Below are positions 1 through 8,602 of a stretch of 64,000 nt of DNA, piece by piece (within the stretch, counting starts at the first letter, position 1; each line of letters opens with the position of its first letter). The position numbers and the translations under genes are program-made. Source of the DNA: 62-47 sp044463945. Its GTDB lineage: Bacteria > Pseudomonadota > Alphaproteobacteria > Rhizobiales > Xanthobacteraceae. The notes under the pieces are model-generated. The model saw nothing but the letters and a program-made list of their open reading frames with translations, made no database searches and was not told the origin of the DNA. The DNA is taken from NCBI GenBank assembly GCA_044463945.1, contig JBIQLW010000005.1, positions 86,395-150,394 of the forward strand, given 5' to 3'.

Positions 1-1292
1 TAGGTCGGCACGCATTTGGCGATCAGATCGGGGCGACCCTCAAGCTCCGACAGGATGAAATCGGTCAGTTCGACGCGATGGCGATCGTTGCCGGCGTTGA
101 CGGATCGCTCCGGGTGCGGCCAGTCGGGATCCTTGCGCAGGAACGGCAGCAGGCCGTCGCCGTAGCGCCAGAACATGTTGAAGCGGAACCACTCGGCGTA
201 GAACGGCAGATGCGCGAGCAGCCATTGCGTGCTGTCGGTGATGAGATCAGAGTAACCCTTCACCGGCCGTGACCACTGCGCCGTGCGTTGATACACCGTG
301 ACCGACGCCGCGTCGTCGGCGATGCCGGGGACGAGTTGCATGGCGGTCGCGCCGGTGCCGATCACCGCGACGCGCTTGCCCGTGACCGAATAGCCTTTCG
401 GCCACAGCGCCGAATGGAAGATGTCGCCGCCGAAATCGTCGGTGCCCTCGAACCGCGCCATCGACGGATCGTTGAGTTGGCCGATGGCGCTGACCAGGAC
501 GGCGGTTTCGATCGTCTCGCTGCCGCCTTCGGTCGCGAGCGTCGAGATCCAGCGCTGTCTCGCCTCGTCCCAGCGCGCCGATGTCAGTTCCGTGTTGAAG
601 CGGATGTGCTCCCGCACGCCGAACTCGGCTGCGATCTTCTTCAGATAGGCATGGATTTCGTCGCGCTGCGAGAAATAGCGGGTCCAGGGATTCCGCGGGC
701 CGAACGAGAACGAGTAGGAGTGATTGGGCGTATCGACGCCGCAGCCCGGATACTGGTTGATGTACCAGGTGCCACCGAGTTCGGCGTTCTTCTCGACGAT
801 GGTGTAGGGAACGCCGAGCCGGCCCAGCGCGACGCCGAGCGCAATGGCGCAGACGCCGGCTCCGACGATCAGGACGTGAGTTTCGGCGATCCGCCCGGCG
901 GGCGGTTGCGCGCTCCAGCGTTTGTCGCGTGCGATCAGTCCCATTTCCTCCCGGATCATCGGCGCGTATTCCGGCGGCACTTGCTCGCCCAGCGTCGCGC
1001 TCATCATCTCCTGCATCAGGGCATCGCCGGGATCGGTGATGACCGGCCGCGGCGTGCCGTCCCGGAACAGCTCCACCACCGCCGCGCGGATTTCCTCCTG
1101 GATCGGCGCGAGCAGGCCGGCCTGCGGATCGGGGATCAACCGCACATCGCGCTTCGGCGTGTAGGGAGGTTTCAGCCAGCGCCGGTCGCCGGTGAGATGG
1201 ACCAGCACCATCAGCAGGCAGCGGATGTCGCCCCCGGCGACCGCCTGGGACAGATCGAGAGGCTGACGGGGCAATTCGGTCTGTATGTTCAT
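1..1292 (-). CDS. Flavin-containing monooxygenase, Baeyer-Villiger type (partial, C-terminus beyond window)
   Basis: The frame is open from an ATG at 1292 to the window edge, giving 430 residues without a stop; the C-terminus lies outside. A first nucleotide-binding motif (GAGVCA, residues 144-149) is followed by a GGTWY...YPG segment, the type I Baeyer-Villiger fingerprint FGGDIFHSALWP (287-298) and a second NADPH-binding motif GTGATA (312-317). The enzyme should use NADPH and O2 to insert oxygen into a ketone, giving an ester or lactone. About 135 residues precede the first Rossmann motif, longer than in short family members. The third glycine of the first GxGxxG is alanine. It follows the TetR gene by 139 bp on the same strand, so it may be the third gene of a ligase-TetR-monooxygenase operon. 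Family is secure; substrate unknown. Confidence 0.88.
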   Translation of the reverse strand, partial: MNIQTELPRQPLDLSQAVAGGDIRCLLMVLVHLTGDRRWLKPPYTPKRDVRLIPDPQAGLLAPIQEEIRAAVVELFRDGTPRPVITDPGDALMQEMMSATLGEQVPPEYAPMIREEMGLIARDKRWSAQPPAGRIAETHVLIVGAGVCAIALGVALGRLGVPYTIVEKNAELGGTWYINQYPGCGVDTPNHSYSFSFGPRNPWTRYFSQRDEIHAYLKKIAAEFGVREHIRFNTELTSARWDEARQRWISTLATEGGSETIETAVLVSAIGQLNDPSMARFEGTDDFGGDIFHSALWPKGYSVTGKRVAVIGTGATAMQLVPGIADDAASVTVYQRTAQWSRPVKGYSDLITDSTQWLLAHLPFYAEWFRFNMFWRYGDGLLPFLRKDPDWPHPERSVNAGNDRHRVELTDFILSELEGRPDLIAKCVPT

Positions 1293-1431
1293 GCGGTCGG
1301 TCCGTAAATCACTTGATGGTTGCCGGTCGGCTTTCGCATCCGACATTCGCCTTGGCGCGGAGCCGCAGGCGGATGCGCGTCGCGGTTGCCGCGCCTTTCG
1401 CCGGCGAGCGGTGTGATCCCGTCTTGCATCA

Positions 1432-2109
1432 TCAGGATGACCTCCTTCGACCGTTGGACTTCCTCGCCTGCTGCGGCTCGAACAGGCCGCGCGTGACCAG
1501 TTTCTCGTAAGCGGTGATGACGTGCTCCGGCACCGGCGAGGCGATTCCGTGCGGATAGGCATAGCGCAGGCTCAGGTAGCCGCGCGCGCCCATGAACATA
1601 TGGACCAGCGCCTCGAATTCCTCGTCGCTGTAATCGACGATGTCGCCATGGCCGCGGGCCTCCCGCAGCAGGCGGACGAACGGCTTGGCGATGTTCTCCA
1701 GATGCTTCTGGTAGCCGGCCGGCGCGAAGAACTCGGCCTCGTTAAGAATGCGCTGAAACTCCGGAACCTCGAGCAGGAAATCGAAGAACATGCGGAAGCC
1801 GGCGACCTCGCGCTGCGCTCCGGGCGCCATGCCGGCGGTTCGTGCGCGGATGAACTTCAGGAGGTCGAGCCCGATGGTCGGCAGCAATTGATCGAGCAGT
1901 TCCTGCCGGCTGTCGAAGTAATTGTAGAACGTGCCCTGCGCCACGCCGGCGAGTTCGGTGATGCGTGATATCGACGCTTCGGCATAGCCGTACTTGCCGA
2001 CGACCTTGGTCGCGGCGTCGAACAGCCGGCGTTTTGTCACTTCGTTGCGTTCGGCGCGGCTGAGCTTCACCACCTTGCGGCCGACGCGCAGTGTCCCGGT
2101 CCTAGCCAT
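1432..2109 (-). CDS. TetR/AcrR family transcriptional regulator
   Basis: This 225-residue protein has the TetR N-terminal DNA-binding domain, with the helix-turn-helix at about residues 45-68 (ending AGVAQGTFYNYF), and a longer ligand-binding C-terminal half. Its ATG at 2109 lies inside the end of the upstream ligase gene (stop at 2102), so the two are translationally linked and probably co-transcribed. Regulators of this kind usually repress the adjacent catabolic genes and are released by a substrate or its CoA ester. Inverted repeats in the divergent region 3605-3781 are candidate operators. The ligand is unknown. Confidence 0.9.
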   Translation of the reverse strand: MARTGTLRVGRKVVKLSRAERNEVTKRRLFDAATKVVGKYGYAEASISRITELAGVAQGTFYNYFDSRQELLDQLLPTIGLDLLKFIRARTAGMAPGAQREVAGFRMFFDFLLEVPEFQRILNEAEFFAPAGYQKHLENIAKPFVRLLREARGHGDIVDYSDEEFEALVHMFMGARGYLSLRYAYPHGIASPVPEHVITAYEKLVTRGLFEPQQARKSNGRRRSS

Positions 2110-3604
2110 CTGCGGATGCCTCCAGTTCGTCGCGCAGCACGCGCTTGAGGACCTTGCCGGACGGATTGCGCGGCAAGCTGTCGCGGATCAGGAGTTGCTT
2201 CGGCACCTTGAAGGCGGCGAGCCGCGCCCGGCAATGCGCGGTCAGCACTGGCAGGTCGAGTTCCGCGCCATCGGCAAGGACGACCACGGCCACCGGCCGC
2301 TCGCCCCAGTGTGGGTCGGGAACGCCGACGACCGCCGCCTCGCGGACCTGCGGCAGTTCATAGATTACCCGCTCGACCTCGGAGGAGGCGATGTTCTCGC
2401 CACCGGAGATGATCATGTCCTTCTTGCGGTCAGTCAGATACAGGAAGCCGTCGGCATCGAGATAACCGATGTCGCCGCTGCGGAACCAGTCGCCGAAGAA
2501 CGCGGCCGCGGTCTTGTCCGGGTCCTTCCAGTAGCCCCTGGTGATCTTCGGGCCGCGCAGGCAGATTTCGCCCGGCGTGTCGGGCGGCAGCCTGTTGCCG
2601 TTGTCGTCCTTGATCTCGATTTCGACGTGAGCGGTGGTGCGACCGGTCGAGCCGATCTTCTCAATCTCGCGTCCTGCTTCCATGAAGGTGTCGCCGCCGA
2701 AGGTTTCGGTCAACCCGTAGGCGTCGATATAGCGGCCGTTGGTGAAGTACTGCGAGAAGGCGCGGATGCGCGCTTCCGGCGTTTTCTCGCCGCCGCCGAT
2801 CACCCATTGCAGGCTGGATACGTCGTAGCGGTTGCGATCGACGTAGGCCAGCAGCGCGGTAGTCATCACCGGCGCGAGCCACGCCCCGGTGAGGCGCTCG
2901 GCGGCGATGGCAGCAAGCGTTTCCTGCTCGTCGAAATTGCGATGGATGCTGAGCATCCCGCCTTTCCAGAGCACGCAGAGGCCGGGCAGGTCCAGCGCGC
3001 CGACGTGATAGAGCGGGCCGGTGACCAGCAGGCGGGTGCTGTCGCTCAGACCGAGCACGATCGCCTGGTCGGCTGACTTCCAATAGAAGTTCTCATAGGT
3101 CAGCATCACGCCTTTCGGCCGGTCGGTGGTGCCGGAGGTATACATCAGGCGCATCAGATCGCCGGGCCGGCGATGGTGCATCGGCGCGCTCGCCCCGGCG
3201 GGCGCGAGCCGGGCCGCGTTCGCCTGATGCGTCGCGTCGAGCAGCACCACCGGCGCCGACCCCCCGGCGCTGGCGGCGAGTTCGTCGTCGGCGATTAGCA
3301 CCCGTGCGCCTGAATTTCCGACGATGTAGCCGACCTCGTCGGCGGACAGGCGAAAATTGATCGGCAGGAAGACTGCGCCGATGTGACTGACCGCGAACGC
3401 GATATCGAGAAACGCCGCGCTGTTTTTCATCAGCACCGCGACCACGTCGTCGGCGCCGATGCCTCGGGAGGCCAGCCATCCCGCCACAGCGACGATGCGG
3501 TCGTGAAATGCGGCGTAGCTGATGGTTTCACCGCGATAGGTCAGGGCGCAGCGCTCGGGCGAACGGCGGGCGTGGAAAGCAATGAAGCTCGACAGATTGA
3601 TCAT
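2102..3604 (-). CDS. AMP-dependent acyl-CoA synthetase/ligase
   Basis: A 500-residue member of the ANL (AMP-forming) superfamily that activates a carboxylic acid to its CoA thioester through an acyl-adenylate. Seen in sequence: the P-loop motif YTSGTTDRPKG (about 155-165), the YGLTE motif, a GDIGYLDADGFLYLTDRKKD hinge region, SGGENI, and the C-terminal catalytic-lysine motif PRNPSGKVLK. I chose the ATG at 3604 (MINLSS); an in-frame TTG at 3619 would add five residues, and neither has a strong ribosome-binding site. It is first in a leftward operon with the TetR and monooxygenase genes and is divergent from the Liv transporter operon, so ligase and transporter probably handle the same acid. 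Substrate unknown. Confidence 0.9.
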   Translation of the reverse strand: MINLSSFIAFHARRSPERCALTYRGETISYAAFHDRIVAVAGWLASRGIGADDVVAVLMKNSAAFLDIAFAVSHIGAVFLPINFRLSADEVGYIVGNSGARVLIADDELAASAGGSAPVVLLDATHQANAARLAPAGASAPMHHRRPGDLMRLMYTSGTTDRPKGVMLTYENFYWKSADQAIVLGLSDSTRLLVTGPLYHVGALDLPGLCVLWKGGMLSIHRNFDEQETLAAIAAERLTGAWLAPVMTTALLAYVDRNRYDVSSLQWVIGGGEKTPEARIRAFSQYFTNGRYIDAYGLTETFGGDTFMEAGREIEKIGSTGRTTAHVEIEIKDDNGNRLPPDTPGEICLRGPKITRGYWKDPDKTAAAFFGDWFRSGDIGYLDADGFLYLTDRKKDMIISGGENIASSEVERVIYELPQVREAAVVGVPDPHWGERPVAVVVLADGAELDLPVLTAHCRARLAAFKVPKQLLIRDSLPRNPSGKVLKRVLRDELEASADG

Positions 3605-3662
3605 CGGACCATGGAGCAAAAGGTTGACGTTGGCAGTCTAGCTGAGTTTTGGCGCGATATGA

Positions 3663-3674
3663 ATGACGAGTCAT
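3663..3674. promoter_or_regulatory. Inverted repeat in ligase/transporter divergent region (candidate operator)
   Basis: ATGAC-GA-GTCAT is a perfect 5+2+5 palindrome, loosely extended by GAAT on the left and ATTC on the right. It lies between the divergent ligase and binding-protein genes and just upstream of a TTGACG hexamer (3689-3694). A role as a binding site for the neighbouring TetR protein is inference. Confidence 0.4.
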
Positions 3675-3705
3675 AATTCATTTTGTTCTTGACGTCACAC
3701 CGATT

Positions 3706-3725
3706 GTTCTGAAATCTTTCAGAAC
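3706..3725. promoter_or_regulatory. 20-bp perfect inverted repeat upstream of the binding-protein gene (candidate operator)
   Basis: The arms GTTCTGAAA and TTTCAGAAC flank a TC spacer and are perfectly complementary (9+2+9). A TTGACG element at 3689-3694 would place the -10 region at about 3712-3717, inside the repeat, which fits a repressor site covering the promoter of the transporter operon. The TetR protein encoded at 1432-2109 is the obvious candidate ligand-responsive regulator; this is inference. Confidence 0.5.
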
Positions 3726-3781
3726 GGGACGGAACGATCTCAGAATATCAAAAGCGCCACGTGCGCGTTCGGGAGGGTGAA

Positions 3782-5041
3782 ATGACGGGTGCGTCAAAAG
3801 TTGGTATTAGCCGGCGGACGACGTTGACTTTGATGGGCGCAGGCGCGCTGACGATCGCCGCGCCGTGGGTGGCGCGGGCGCAGGCAAAGACCATCAAGAT
3901 CGGAATGCCGACCATTCTGTCGGGGCGCGTCGCGCAGCTCGGCACCTCGTCGCGCAACGCGGTGCTGATGGAGGTCGAGAAGCTCAACGCAGCCGGCGGC
4001 CTCGTCGGACGGCAGATCGAGATGGTGATCCGCGATTCCAAGGGCCAGCCGCAGGAAGCCGCGCGCGTCGCCCGCGAGCTCGTCAACACCGACGGCTGCG
4101 AGATGATTATCGATGGCGAGGCGTCGTCGGGATCGTTCGCCGTTCAGGAAGTGGCGCGCGACCTCGGCGTCCTCTGCATCCATACCTGTTCGGAAGCCTC
4201 CTCGCTGACGGCCGACCCCAAGCAGCGAATCCCCAATGCGTTCCGCTCGGTGCGGCAAGGTATCCACGACTCGATCGCCGGCGGCAGCTACGCGGCGGCC
4301 ATCGCCAAGGCCAAGGGTCTGAAGAAGTGGGCCACCTGCTCGCCGGACTATGCTTACGGCCGCGATACGACGGCGGAGTTCGTCACCTATCTCAAGCACT
4401 TCGCGCCGGATGTGGAAATCATCAGCGAAACCTGGCCGAAGCTGTTCCAGCCCGACTACACCGAGATCATCACCCGTATCCTTCAGGCCAAGCCGCAGGC
4501 GCTTTATTCGGCGCTGTGGGGCGGCGACCTGACGTCCTACATCGATCAGGCGAACATCTATGCGATGTTCAATCAGATGGAGGTGTTCGCAGTCAACATG
4601 GCCGACTACACCGCGCTGACGGTGGTGAAGAACCTTCCGAAGGGCATTCACTCCGGTAACCGCTACATCAAGACCTTCCCGACGACGCCGGAAAACGCGG
4701 CGTGGGGCGATGCCTACCGGGCCAAATACAAGGAGTATCCCACCAACTGGTCGTGGCAGAACGCGACTGCGATCATGCTGCTCAACGAGGCGGCGAAGAA
4801 GGCCAATTCGACCGACGGCAAGAAGATCGCCGACGTGCTGCGCGGCCTGACCATCAAATGCCCGTTCGGCGCCGATGGCACCGTGACGATGCGCGCGGAG
4901 GACCAGACCCTGATCGGCTATGCGATCGGCTGGGGCACCACGATCCCCAACGAGCCCTATGTGCCCGAAGTCAAGGCCGGGGACTGGAAACAGATCCTTG
5001 CCCTTGAGGCCGAGTGGAAAAAGAGCAAGGGTTACACCTGA
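3782..5041 (+). CDS. Periplasmic substrate-binding protein, Liv/HAAT family, Tat-exported
   Basis: A 419-residue type I periplasmic binding protein of the branched-chain amino acid ABC transporter class. The N-terminus carries a twin-arginine signal (SRRTTLTL, Arg 11-12), a hydrophobic core and an ARAQA cleavage site near residue 35, so it is probably exported folded by Tat. I chose the ATG at 3782 because GGGAGGG lies directly upstream; a GTG at 3761 in the same frame has no such site. It starts the operon with the LivHMGF-type genes that follow and should be their dedicated receptor. Given the ligase, monooxygenase, PrpD and DUF35 genes nearby, the ligand is more likely an organic acid than an amino acid; this is inference. 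Confidence 0.9.
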   Translation: MTGASKVGISRRTTLTLMGAGALTIAAPWVARAQAKTIKIGMPTILSGRVAQLGTSSRNAVLMEVEKLNAAGGLVGRQIEMVIRDSKGQPQEAARVARELVNTDGCEMIIDGEASSGSFAVQEVARDLGVLCIHTCSEASSLTADPKQRIPNAFRSVRQGIHDSIAGGSYAAAIAKAKGLKKWATCSPDYAYGRDTTAEFVTYLKHFAPDVEIISETWPKLFQPDYTEIITRILQAKPQALYSALWGGDLTSYIDQANIYAMFNQMEVFAVNMADYTALTVVKNLPKGIHSGNRYIKTFPTTPENAAWGDAYRAKYKEYPTNWSWQNATAIMLLNEAAKKANSTDGKKIADVLRGLTIKCPFGADGTVTMRAEDQTLIGYAIGWGTTIPNEPYVPEVKAGDWKQILALEAEWKKSKGYT

Positions 5042-5136
5042 TCGCTCGCCCCTGCGAAGGCGGCCGCGCGGCGGCCGCTTTCGCGTGGTCTGAATCGTTG
5101 CGCCGACCTCGTCGGCAAAGCTGACGGACGGAACCC

Positions 5137-6039
5137 TTGGACCTCGATGCGTTCACCGGCTGCCTTGTGAGTTCTGCGTGCATCGTCACGCAGACCACGA
5201 GCGGGCTTATCATTGGGATGCTGCTGTTTCTGGTGGCCGTCGGGCTGACGCTGATCTTCGGCGTGCTGAAGATCGTCAACTTCAGCCACGGCGCGTTTTA
5301 CATGTTCGGTGCCTATTTCGCGCTGGCCGGCTATCAGTTCACCGATAGCTTTGTCGTTGCGCTGTTGTGCGGCTCGCTCGGCGCGGCTTTGATTGGCCTG
5401 ATCTTCGAGCGGTTCTTTATCAGTCGCGTCTACGGGCGCGACGTGCTGATGCAGCTTCTGGTCTGCTACGCCTTCGTGCTGATCTTCGACGACGTGGTCA
5501 AGCTGATCTGGGGGCCGGAGTTCAAGTCGATGGGAATGCCTGCGGCATTTCAGGTGCCGCCGCTGTTCATCGCCGGCGGCGTCGTGCCGCCGTTCTATCT
5601 GCTTCTAATCGGCGTGGCGCTGTTGGTCGCGATCCTGCTCGGCCTCGGGCTGGCGCGAACCCGGATCGGCAAGGTGATCCGGGCGGCGGCGCACAATCCC
5701 GGGATGGTTTCGGCGCTCGGCATCAACACGGCGCTGATCTACGGCACAGTATTCGCGCTCGGTTGCGCGCTCGCCGGCCTTGCCGGCGCGCTGGCGGCGC
5801 CGGTTCGCTCGATGACGCCGGGAATGGGGTTCTCGGTGCTGATCGAGTCGTTCATCGTCACCGTGATCGGCGGCATGGGATCGATTCTGGGCGCGCTGAT
5901 CGGCGCGCTGCTGCTCGGGCTGGTGCGCTCATTCGGCTCGATCGGATTTCCGCTGTTCACCGACGGGCTGATGTATCTGTTCATGGTCATCATCCTGGTG
6001 GTGCGGCCTACGGGTCTGTTCGGCAAGGAGCTTGCATGA
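5137..6039 (+). CDS. livH: ABC transporter permease, LivH type
   Basis: A 300-residue inner-membrane permease with the LivH signature around VAVGLTLIFGVLKIVNFSHG and multiple hydrophobic segments. It forms the translocation pore with the LivM-type partner immediately downstream, whose ATG overlaps this stop (ATGA at 6036). I used the TTG at 5137, with a GGACGGA purine stretch upstream, because it gives the usual N-terminal first helix; a later ATG at 5218 would remove it. The symbol reflects family membership, not proof of leucine transport. Confidence 0.87.
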   Translation: MDLDAFTGCLVSSACIVTQTTSGLIIGMLLFLVAVGLTLIFGVLKIVNFSHGAFYMFGAYFALAGYQFTDSFVVALLCGSLGAALIGLIFERFFISRVYGRDVLMQLLVCYAFVLIFDDVVKLIWGPEFKSMGMPAAFQVPPLFIAGGVVPPFYLLLIGVALLVAILLGLGLARTRIGKVIRAAAHNPGMVSALGINTALIYGTVFALGCALAGLAGALAAPVRSMTPGMGFSVLIESFIVTVIGGMGSILGALIGALLLGLVRSFGSIGFPLFTDGLMYLFMVIILVVRPTGLFGKELA

Positions 6040-7061
6040 GCGAGTTGCAGGCGAGCCGACCTTCCGGACGCATCGGCGTCGGCGCGACGCGGTGGGGCAC
6101 GGCCGGCCGCGACGTGGCGATCGCGCTGGTGGCGTTCGCAGTGCTGACGGCGCTGCCGTTCCTGTTCTCCAGCAAGGCGCTGATCGATTTTGTCATCCGC
6201 TGCGCCGCCTACGGACTGTTCGCCACCTCACTGAACCTGCTGGTCGGCTACACCGGCCTGATTTCCTTCGGGCACGGCATGTTCTTCGGGCTCGGTGCCT
6301 ATTCGTTCGGGCTCCTCATGCAACGCACCGGACTGTCGATCCCGGCCGCTTTCGCCTGCACGCTGGCGATATCCGCCGTGGCCGGGCTGGTGATCGGCGC
6401 GATCTGCGTTCGATTGAAGGAGATTTACTTCGCCTTCGTGACGCTGGCGTTCCAGATGCTGATCCACAGCGTGATCTTGTCATGGCAGCCGCTCACCGGC
6501 GGCGATCAGGGCTTGCGCGGCGGCATCCCGCGGCCGGTGTTCCTCGGCATCGACCTCGCCAACCACCTGCACCTCTATGTCATGAGCTGCGCGCTGTTGG
6601 TGATCGGGCTGTTGCTGATGCGGCAGATCGCGCAGTCGCCGTTCGGCTATACCCTGCGGATGATCCGCGACAACGCCGCGCGCGCCAGCTTCATCGGCAT
6701 CAATGTGTGGCGCGCCAAGCTCACCGTCTTCGTGCTCGCCGGAATATTCGCCGCGGTCGGCGGCGTCATCATGAGCCTGTTCGTGTCGGGCGCCTATCCG
6801 GAGTTCGCCTACTGGACCATTTCGGGCGAGGGCATCTTCATCAACATGCTGGGCGGCGTGACGATGTTCATCGGTCCCATGGTCGGCACCGTGCTGCTGT
6901 TGACCCTCAATGACACCGCGACGCGCCTGACCGAACACTACGGCATCGTGCTCGGTATCGTAATCCTGTTCTTCGCGCTGGGGCTGCGCAAGGGCCTGAT
7001 GGACTTCGTTCTCGACTGGTACACGGCGTGGCGCGACAGCAAGGGGAGGGCGACGCGATGA
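6036..7061 (+). CDS. livM: ABC transporter permease, LivM type
   Basis: A 341-residue permease whose core contains the LivM motif LNLLVGYTGLISFGHGMFFG followed by repeated hydrophobic helices. Its ATG at 6036 overlaps the LivH stop. It pairs with LivH in the inner membrane and ends four bases into the next gene, showing a tightly translationally coupled operon. An upstream in-frame extension exists but lies inside livH and is not a credible start. Confidence 0.9.
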   Translation: MSELQASRPSGRIGVGATRWGTAGRDVAIALVAFAVLTALPFLFSSKALIDFVIRCAAYGLFATSLNLLVGYTGLISFGHGMFFGLGAYSFGLLMQRTGLSIPAAFACTLAISAVAGLVIGAICVRLKEIYFAFVTLAFQMLIHSVILSWQPLTGGDQGLRGGIPRPVFLGIDLANHLHLYVMSCALLVIGLLLMRQIAQSPFGYTLRMIRDNAARASFIGINVWRAKLTVFVLAGIFAAVGGVIMSLFVSGAYPEFAYWTISGEGIFINMLGGVTMFIGPMVGTVLLLTLNDTATRLTEHYGIVLGIVILFFALGLRKGLMDFVLDWYTAWRDSKGRATR

Positions 7062-7843
7062 CCTCGGTGGCCAAGGACATGGTGTGCGTTATCACCGGCG
7101 GCGCCAGCGGCATCGGCGCGGCGTGCGCGCGCGAACTGGCCGCGTCCGGCCGTAGCGTCGTGGTGGCCGACCGCGACGCCGCCAAGGCCGAGGCGGTGGC
7201 GCAGGCGATCGGCGGTTACGCTTGCCCGCTCGACGTCGGTGACGAGCATGACGTCGAAGCCTGCGCCGCGCGGATCGAGCGCGAACGCGGCCCGGTTGAC
7301 GTGCTGGTCAACAGCGCCGGGATCATTCAGGTGCCGGTGCGGCCCGACGAACTGCCGATGGACCGCTGGGACGATATCGTCCGCGTCGATCAGCGCGGCA
7401 CTTACGTCGCCTGCGCGGCGTTCGCGCGCGGCATGTTGGCGCGGCGGCGCGGCAGCATCGTCAATATCGCCTCGATCGCCGGGATGCGCTCGATGCCGTT
7501 GCACGCCTACGCGCCGGCCAAGGCGGCCGTGATTTCCATGACGGCGTGTCTCGCCGCCGAATGGGGCTGGGCCGGCGTGCGCGTCAACGCGGTGTCGCCG
7601 GGCTATACGCTGACGCCGGCGTTGCAGGCGGCGATCGATCGCGGCGAGCGCGACGTGTCTGTGCTGGCTGCCAACGCCGCGCTGCGGCGGATGGTGACGC
7701 CGGAGGAGGTCGCCCGGGTCGTGGCGTTCCTGGCCTCCGATGCGGCGTCCGCCATGACCGGCGTCAACGTTCCGGTCGATTGCGGATGGCTGGTGGCGAC
7801 GCCGTGGCACACTTACGGCGGGCTGAGGGAGGCGAAGACCTGA
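7058..7843 (+). CDS. Short-chain dehydrogenase/reductase (SDR)
   Basis: A 261-residue classical SDR. It has the cofactor motif TGGASGIG (residues 13-20), NSAG (85-88), the catalytic Ser in IASI (139) and YAPAK (Tyr151, Lys155). It should interconvert a hydroxyl and a keto group with NAD(P). The ATG at 7058 overlaps the LivM stop and has AAGGGGAGGG upstream. Its insertion between permease and ATPase genes ties its substrate to what the transporter imports. With a Baeyer-Villiger monooxygenase in the divergent operon, an alcohol-to-ketone step feeding the monooxygenase is an attractive but untested idea. Confidence 0.9.
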   Translation: MTSVAKDMVCVITGGASGIGAACARELAASGRSVVVADRDAAKAEAVAQAIGGYACPLDVGDEHDVEACAARIERERGPVDVLVNSAGIIQVPVRPDELPMDRWDDIVRVDQRGTYVACAAFARGMLARRRGSIVNIASIAGMRSMPLHAYAPAKAAVISMTACLAAEWGWAGVRVNAVSPGYTLTPALQAAIDRGERDVSVLAANAALRRMVTPEEVARVVAFLASDAASAMTGVNVPVDCGWLVATPWHTYGGLREAKT

Positions 7844-7846
7844 GCG

Positions 7847-8602
7847 ATGCTTGAGGTTCAGCGCATCTCCAAGTCGTTTGGCGGCGTGAAGGCGACCGAT
7901 GACGTATCGTTCGACTTCGCCAACGGGACGCTGACCGCGGTGATCGGCCCCAACGGCGCCGGCAAAAGCACGTTCTTCAATCTGATGACCGGCGCGTTCA
8001 GGCCGGACAGCGGCCGCATCCTGCTGGACGGCGTCGACATGGTGGGCCGTTCCCCGCCGGACATCGTGCGTCACGGCATCGGCCGGGCCTTTCAGGTCGC
8101 GAGCATCTTCCCCTCGCTCACCGTCAACGAGACGATGCTGGCCGCGGTCTGCGCCGATCAGCGCCGCGCCGAAGTGCTGCATCGGCGCTTTCCCCTGGCC
8201 GAAACCCATGAGCGCGCCGAATACACCATGGAAATGCTGGGCCTTGCCGACAAGCACGACCGCCGTGCGGCGACGTTGTCGCACGGCGACCAGAAACTGC
8301 TCGATATCGCGCTGGCGCTGGTGCTCAATCCCAAGGTGCTGCTGCTCGACGAGCCGACTGCCGGCATGGGACCCGACGAGCGTTGGCGCATGATCGAGAA
8401 GGTCCATGAACTGTGGGCGCGGGAGAAGATCACGCTGATCTTCATCGAGCATGACATGGACATCGTCTTCAAGATCGCGCCAATGATCGTGGTGTTGTGC
8501 TATGGCCGTGTGCTAGCCACCGGCACGCCGGATCAGATTCGCGCCAACCCCGCGGTGATCGATGCCTATCTCGGCACCGAGCAGCATCGAGGTGCGACGT
8601 GA
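7847..8602 (+). CDS. livG: ABC transporter ATP-binding protein, LivG type
   Basis: A 251-residue ATPase with Walker A GPNGAGKS (34-41), the ABC signature region LSHGDQK, and Walker B VLLLDEPTAG. The C-terminal part carries the FIEHDMDIVF segment typical of LivG. It energises transport with the LivF-type partner, whose GTG start overlaps this stop. Only three bases separate it from the SDR stop. Confidence 0.92.
   Translation: MLEVQRISKSFGGVKATDDVSFDFANGTLTAVIGPNGAGKSTFFNLMTGAFRPDSGRILLDGVDMVGRSPPDIVRHGIGRAFQVASIFPSLTVNETMLAAVCADQRRAEVLHRRFPLAETHERAEYTMEMLGLADKHDRRAATLSHGDQKLLDIALALVLNPKVLLLDEPTAGMGPDERWRMIEKVHELWAREKITLIFIEHDMDIVFKIAPMIVVLCYGRVLATGTPDQIRANPAVIDAYLGTEQHRGAT

Noticed and set aside
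288..1307. Open frame of 339 codons on the plus strand at the left edge
   Set aside because: It is antisense to the Baeyer-Villiger monooxygenase, whose motifs are unmistakable on the minus strand, and its composition is shadow-like.
6938..8452. Open frame of 504 codons on the minus strand
   Set aside because: Antisense to the SDR and livG genes, with no domain or start signal.
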